8,138 bases of DNA from Alistipes sp. UBA943 (GTDB taxonomy: Bacteria > Bacteroidota > Bacteroidia > Bacteroidales > Rikenellaceae): NCBI GenBank assembly GCA_002293345.1, contig DBDB01000028.1, forward strand, positions 695 through 8,832, read 5' to 3'. This document shows positions 5,953 to 8,138 of this stretch, piece by piece; within the stretch, counting starts at the first letter, position 1, and the number at the start of each line of letters is the position of its first letter. Made by a program: the position numbers and the translations under genes. The notes beneath the pieces were generated by a model. That model saw nothing but the letters and a program-made list of their open reading frames with translations. It had not been told where the DNA came from and made no database searches.

Positions 5953-6951
5953 ATGGCACTTCCTATCCTGCGTCACTTCTCTGAAGCCCTGCAATCGCCC
6001 GGGCAATCGTTCGTCACGTTGGCAGAATGCCGTCCCGCGCGGAATCAGACCGGTGAAGTCGTGATGAGTCGCTCCAGCCGTTTCGCCGAAGCTACCGTCC
6101 GTTGGCAAGGTGCCGATTACCTGCTCTGTTTCCCCCTGTCGCCCTCATCCATCGAATCCATCGAGTCGTTCGCCGCAAATCCCGCATCGGATCGATCCGA
6201 AAATACACCGCTGACGGAGTACAAAATCCTGCGTAATGAGATGCGTTTCGACGGGGCGCACTCGTGTGACGTCGTGCTGCAGCGACTGCCGCAAGGAAAA
6301 CCCCTCACGCAAGCCGTGTATGACTACTCCGGCGACACGCTCATCGCGGCGCTCGATGCGCTCGAAACAGAACTGTCGCGGATCGGGTTCGCGCACAACA
6401 ACCTCAAACCTGAAAACCTCATCGTAACCTCGTACGGTCAAATCGTGCCGATACGTTACCACTTCGCCGCGTGGGGACGCGGCACGGATGCCGAAGCGTT
6501 CGAGTTGATCCGTGACTTTATACATGCACATGCCGGCAGCGAAGCCCTGGAGCAGGCACAGGTGCTGCAAGACGTGACGTTTGCCGCGTACGACACCGGA
6601 GCGTTCAAAGAGCTGGGGCAGATCCGTGACCAGTTGCGTTTCTTTATGAATCGCGAGGGGCGTTGCGGGTTTCTCGACATAGACTACAACGAAGTGATTC
6701 CGCCCGTGTACAGCTCGGCAAGCGATTTCTGTGAGGGACGTGCCGTGGTCGAAAACTTCCAACAGAAATCAGGAGTGATCGACAAGCAAGGCAACGTCAT
6801 TATTCCCGTCGAGTACGATATGGCCGAATTTATACCCGAAACGGGATGTACGCGCGTCAAAAACAATGACATGTGGGCGCTGTTCGACTATGACGGACGT
6901 GTCGTACGTGACTTTCAGCCCGAATATATCAACGAAAATACAAACGAATAA
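5953..6951 (+). CDS. Pseudokinase-like protein with C-terminal WG repeats, paralogue of the kinase at 2156
   Basis: 332 residues, soluble. It is homologous to the kinase at 2156: both begin with a (I/L)R(N/H)FxEAL motif, share CDVV and AHxxLKPEN(I/L)xV, and end in WG repeats. The catalytic loop here reads HNNLKPEN at residues 148-155, the same numbering as HGDLKPEN in the kinase, with the catalytic Asp replaced by Asn150. The beta3 lysine is also missing (DYLLCFPL, L58 by alignment with K64). The metal-binding DLDG becomes RYHFA. Conventional phosphotransfer is therefore unlikely, and a regulatory or scaffolding role is inferred. WG-type repeats run from about residue 232 (GRCGFLDIDYNEVIPPVYSSASDF, then SGVIDKQGNVIIPVEYD, then MWALFDYDGRV). 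The frame is intact, so this is not a pseudogene. The ATG follows a 25-bp spacer with no G on the + strand. trxB starts 18 bp downstream. Confidence 0.82.
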   Translation: MALPILRHFSEALQSPGQSFVTLAECRPARNQTGEVVMSRSSRFAEATVRWQGADYLLCFPLSPSSIESIESFAANPASDRSENTPLTEYKILRNEMRFDGAHSCDVVLQRLPQGKPLTQAVYDYSGDTLIAALDALETELSRIGFAHNNLKPENLIVTSYGQIVPIRYHFAAWGRGTDAEAFELIRDFIHAHAGSEALEQAQVLQDVTFAAYDTGAFKELGQIRDQLRFFMNREGRCGFLDIDYNEVIPPVYSSASDFCEGRAVVENFQQKSGVIDKQGNVIIPVEYDMAEFIPETGCTRVKNNDMWALFDYDGRVVRDFQPEYINENTNE

Positions 6952-6969
6952 AAGCAACGAAACAGTATC

Positions 6970-7896
6970 ATGGAAGAGATTAAATGTTTGATCCTCGGCA
7001 GCGGTCCTGCCGGATTTACCGCCGCCATCTACGCGTCGCGTGCCAACCTCGCACCGATCCTCTACGAAGGAATCACACCCGGTGGGCAACTCACCACCAC
7101 CACCGAGATCGAGAACTTTCCCGGTTATCCGGAGGGCATTCACGGCACGCAAATGATGGATGACCTGAGGCGGCAAGCGCAACGATTCGGGGCCGATGTA
7201 CGTACCGGTATCGCGACACATGTCGACCTGTCGTCACGTCCGTTTCACGTCGTGGTGGACGGCACAAAAGAGTTTAAAGCCGATACGCTGATCATTGCCA
7301 CCGGTGCTACGGCCAAGTACCTCGGGTTGCCGTCGGAAGCCAAATTCAGGGGGATGGGTGTCAGTGCGTGTGCCACGTGTGACGGGTTTTTCTACCGCCA
7401 AAAAGATGTGGCCGTCGTCGGGGGCGGCGATACGGCCTGTGAAGAAGCATCGTACCTCGCGTCGATATGCCGTCAGGTGTACCTGATCGTGCGTAAGCCG
7501 TTCCTCCGCGCCTCCAAAGCGATGCAGCATCGTGTACTCAATACGCCCAATATCAAGGTACTCTTCGAGCACAATACGGCCGAAATTCTCGGTGACGATA
7601 ATGGCGTGACCGGTGCCCTGTTGCGTGACAACCATGGCGTCGAGTCCACCATCAACATTGACGGATTTTTCCTCGCTATCGGACACCATCCCGTTACGGA
7701 ACTGTTCGTCGGACAACTCGACCTGAATGACGAAGGGTATATCAAGACGCGCCCCGGATCGTCACACACGAGTGTCGAAGGTGTCTTTGCTGCGGGCGAC
7801 GTGAAAGATCCAACCTACCGTCAGGCAATCGTCGCCGCGGGGTCCGGATGTATGGCTGCGCTCGATGCCGAACGATTCCTGCTGGAACAAGAGTAA
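6970..7896 (+). CDS. trxB: Thioredoxin-disulfide reductase
   Basis: FAD-dependent, NADPH-linked cytosolic reductase that keeps thioredoxin reduced; 308 residues, normal for the low-molecular-weight type. The FAD site is GSGPAGFTAAIYASRA near the N-terminus with GGQLTTTTEIENFPG after it. The redox-active CATC is C134-C137. The pyridine-nucleotide site is GGGDTACEEA. The phosphate-binding motif, HRRxxxR in E. coli, reads VRKPFLR here (V174 to R180), keeping three basic residues. The C-terminal FAD motif GVFAAGDVKDPTYRQAIVAAGSGCMAALDA is complete. The ATG at 6970 follows AAACAGTATC, nearly the same leader as slyD. It is the last gene of the run and is followed by a T-rich tract. Thioredoxin itself is not in the window. 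Confidence 0.96.
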   Translation: MEEIKCLILGSGPAGFTAAIYASRANLAPILYEGITPGGQLTTTTEIENFPGYPEGIHGTQMMDDLRRQAQRFGADVRTGIATHVDLSSRPFHVVVDGTKEFKADTLIIATGATAKYLGLPSEAKFRGMGVSACATCDGFFYRQKDVAVVGGGDTACEEASYLASICRQVYLIVRKPFLRASKAMQHRVLNTPNIKVLFEHNTAEILGDDNGVTGALLRDNHGVESTINIDGFFLAIGHHPVTELFVGQLDLNDEGYIKTRPGSSHTSVEGVFAAGDVKDPTYRQAIVAAGSGCMAALDAERFLLEQE

Positions 7897-7918
7897 ATCC
7901 TTCTGAAACCTTCCGCCT

Positions 7919-7948
7919 TGACGATACTGTCGCTTTTTTGTTTTTTTA
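7919..7948 (+). terminator. Possible intrinsic terminator after trxB
   Basis: A T-rich tract, six T then G then seven T (7934-7947), follows the trxB stop by 37 bp. The sequence before it (GACGATACTGTC) gives only a very weak stem, so this is a poor classical terminator. It is listed because of its position at the end of the gene run and the length of the T tract. Confidence 0.35.
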
Positions 7949-7959
7949 CGCAACCGTCC

Positions 7960-8138
7960 CTTTCTTAGAAGAAAGTGACCCAAAGAATTTCGGGAGATAC
8001 TTGCGTATCTCCATTATATGCGCGACACCAAATCGCGACTTCCTTGCGGAAGCCTTGTGTCCAAAACAGAATACTTTGTTTTCAAGCAAGCTTGAACCAA
8101 ATTATTCTGTTTCGTTCACAGCCTCTTCGAGGCTCGCG
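7960..8138. repeat. Cluster of consecutive short hairpins (palindromic repeat region), continuing past the window
   Basis: This non-coding stretch contains six inverted repeats one after another. They are CTTTCTT-AG-AAGAAAG (7960-7975), GGAGATAC-TTGC-GTATCTCC (7993-8012), CGCGA-7 nt-TCGCG (8021-8037), CTTCC-TTGC-GGAAG (8039-8052), a long compound hairpin (8064-8112) and AGCCTC-TTC-GAGGCT (8120-8134). Several loops repeat: TTGC twice, CAAG and TTC once each. The base composition is more AT-rich than the genes around it. No protein family is recognisable, although two + frames stay open across much of it. The arrangement resembles the insert at 2635-2721. The right end is outside the window. 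Confidence 0.65.
8064..8112. repeat. Long compound hairpin within the cluster
   Basis: The outer arms AAACAGAATA (8064-8073) and TATTCTGTTT (8103-8112) are perfect complements. Inside them TTTG (8075-8078) pairs with CAAA (8098-8101), and TTCAAG (8081-8086) pairs with CTTGAA (8091-8096) around a CAAG loop. About 20 of the bases in each arm pair, with small bulges. No T tract follows, so it does not look like an ordinary terminator. It could be a repeat core or a structured RNA. Confidence 0.65.

Noticed and set aside
8018..8095. Small 25-codon frame in the hairpin cluster
   Set aside because: It is built from hairpin arms, has no leader signal and no recognisable product.
7960..8138. CRISPR array or tRNA/rRNA gene
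   Set aside because: The hairpins differ from each other, there are no equal-length repeats with spacers, and no cloverleaf or rRNA sequence is seen.

Overview
The window looks like chromosome from a Bacteroidota member, most likely order Bacteroidales. The pointers are a single-chain type glycine decarboxylase, a SlyD-like isomerase of the kind found in Bacteroides, a DUF4954 protein (a family I know mainly from this order), no usable Shine-Dalgarno sequences, A-rich leaders, and one perfect Bacteroides-type -7 promoter box (TAnnTTTG). All genes are on the + strand. The assignment rests on recognising protein families, not on a search.

Layout. Positions 1-1335 hold the C-terminal part of gcvP; the gene enters from outside the window. 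A 263-bp gap with some secondary structure follows. Then six genes run closely together: slyD-like FKBP isomerase (1599-2123), a protein kinase with C-terminal WG repeats (2156-3364), a DUF4954 left-handed beta-helix protein (3402-5036), a single-domain vWA protein with an intact MIDAS site (5070-5927), a second kinase-like/WG protein whose catalytic residues are lost (5953-6951), and thioredoxin reductase trxB (6970-7896). Spacers are 18-37 bp, so at least partial co-transcription is likely. A strong -7 box just before the DUF4954 gene suggests an internal start. The window ends (7960-8138) in non-coding DNA packed with consecutive short hairpins.

How the genes may work together. gcvP, slyD and trxB are housekeeping genes for glycine cleavage, folding/metal handling and redox. 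The four genes between slyD and trxB look like a functional unit: an apparently active kinase, a homologous pseudokinase, a metal-binding vWA protein and a trimeric-type beta-helix protein. By analogy with other vWA-kinase gene groups this could be a phosphorylation-dependent signalling or assembly module. Its substrate and purpose cannot be read from the sequence.

The most unusual point is inside the first kinase. About 87 bp (2635-2721) of back-to-back palindromes interrupts the domain in frame, between the catalytic loop and the metal-binding segment. The paralogous pseudokinase has no such insert. The inserted DNA resembles the hairpin cluster after trxB and shares a short element with it in the same coding register. 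This suggests a mobile palindromic repeat family that can enter coding sequence without breaking the frame, similar in behaviour to Rickettsia palindromic elements.
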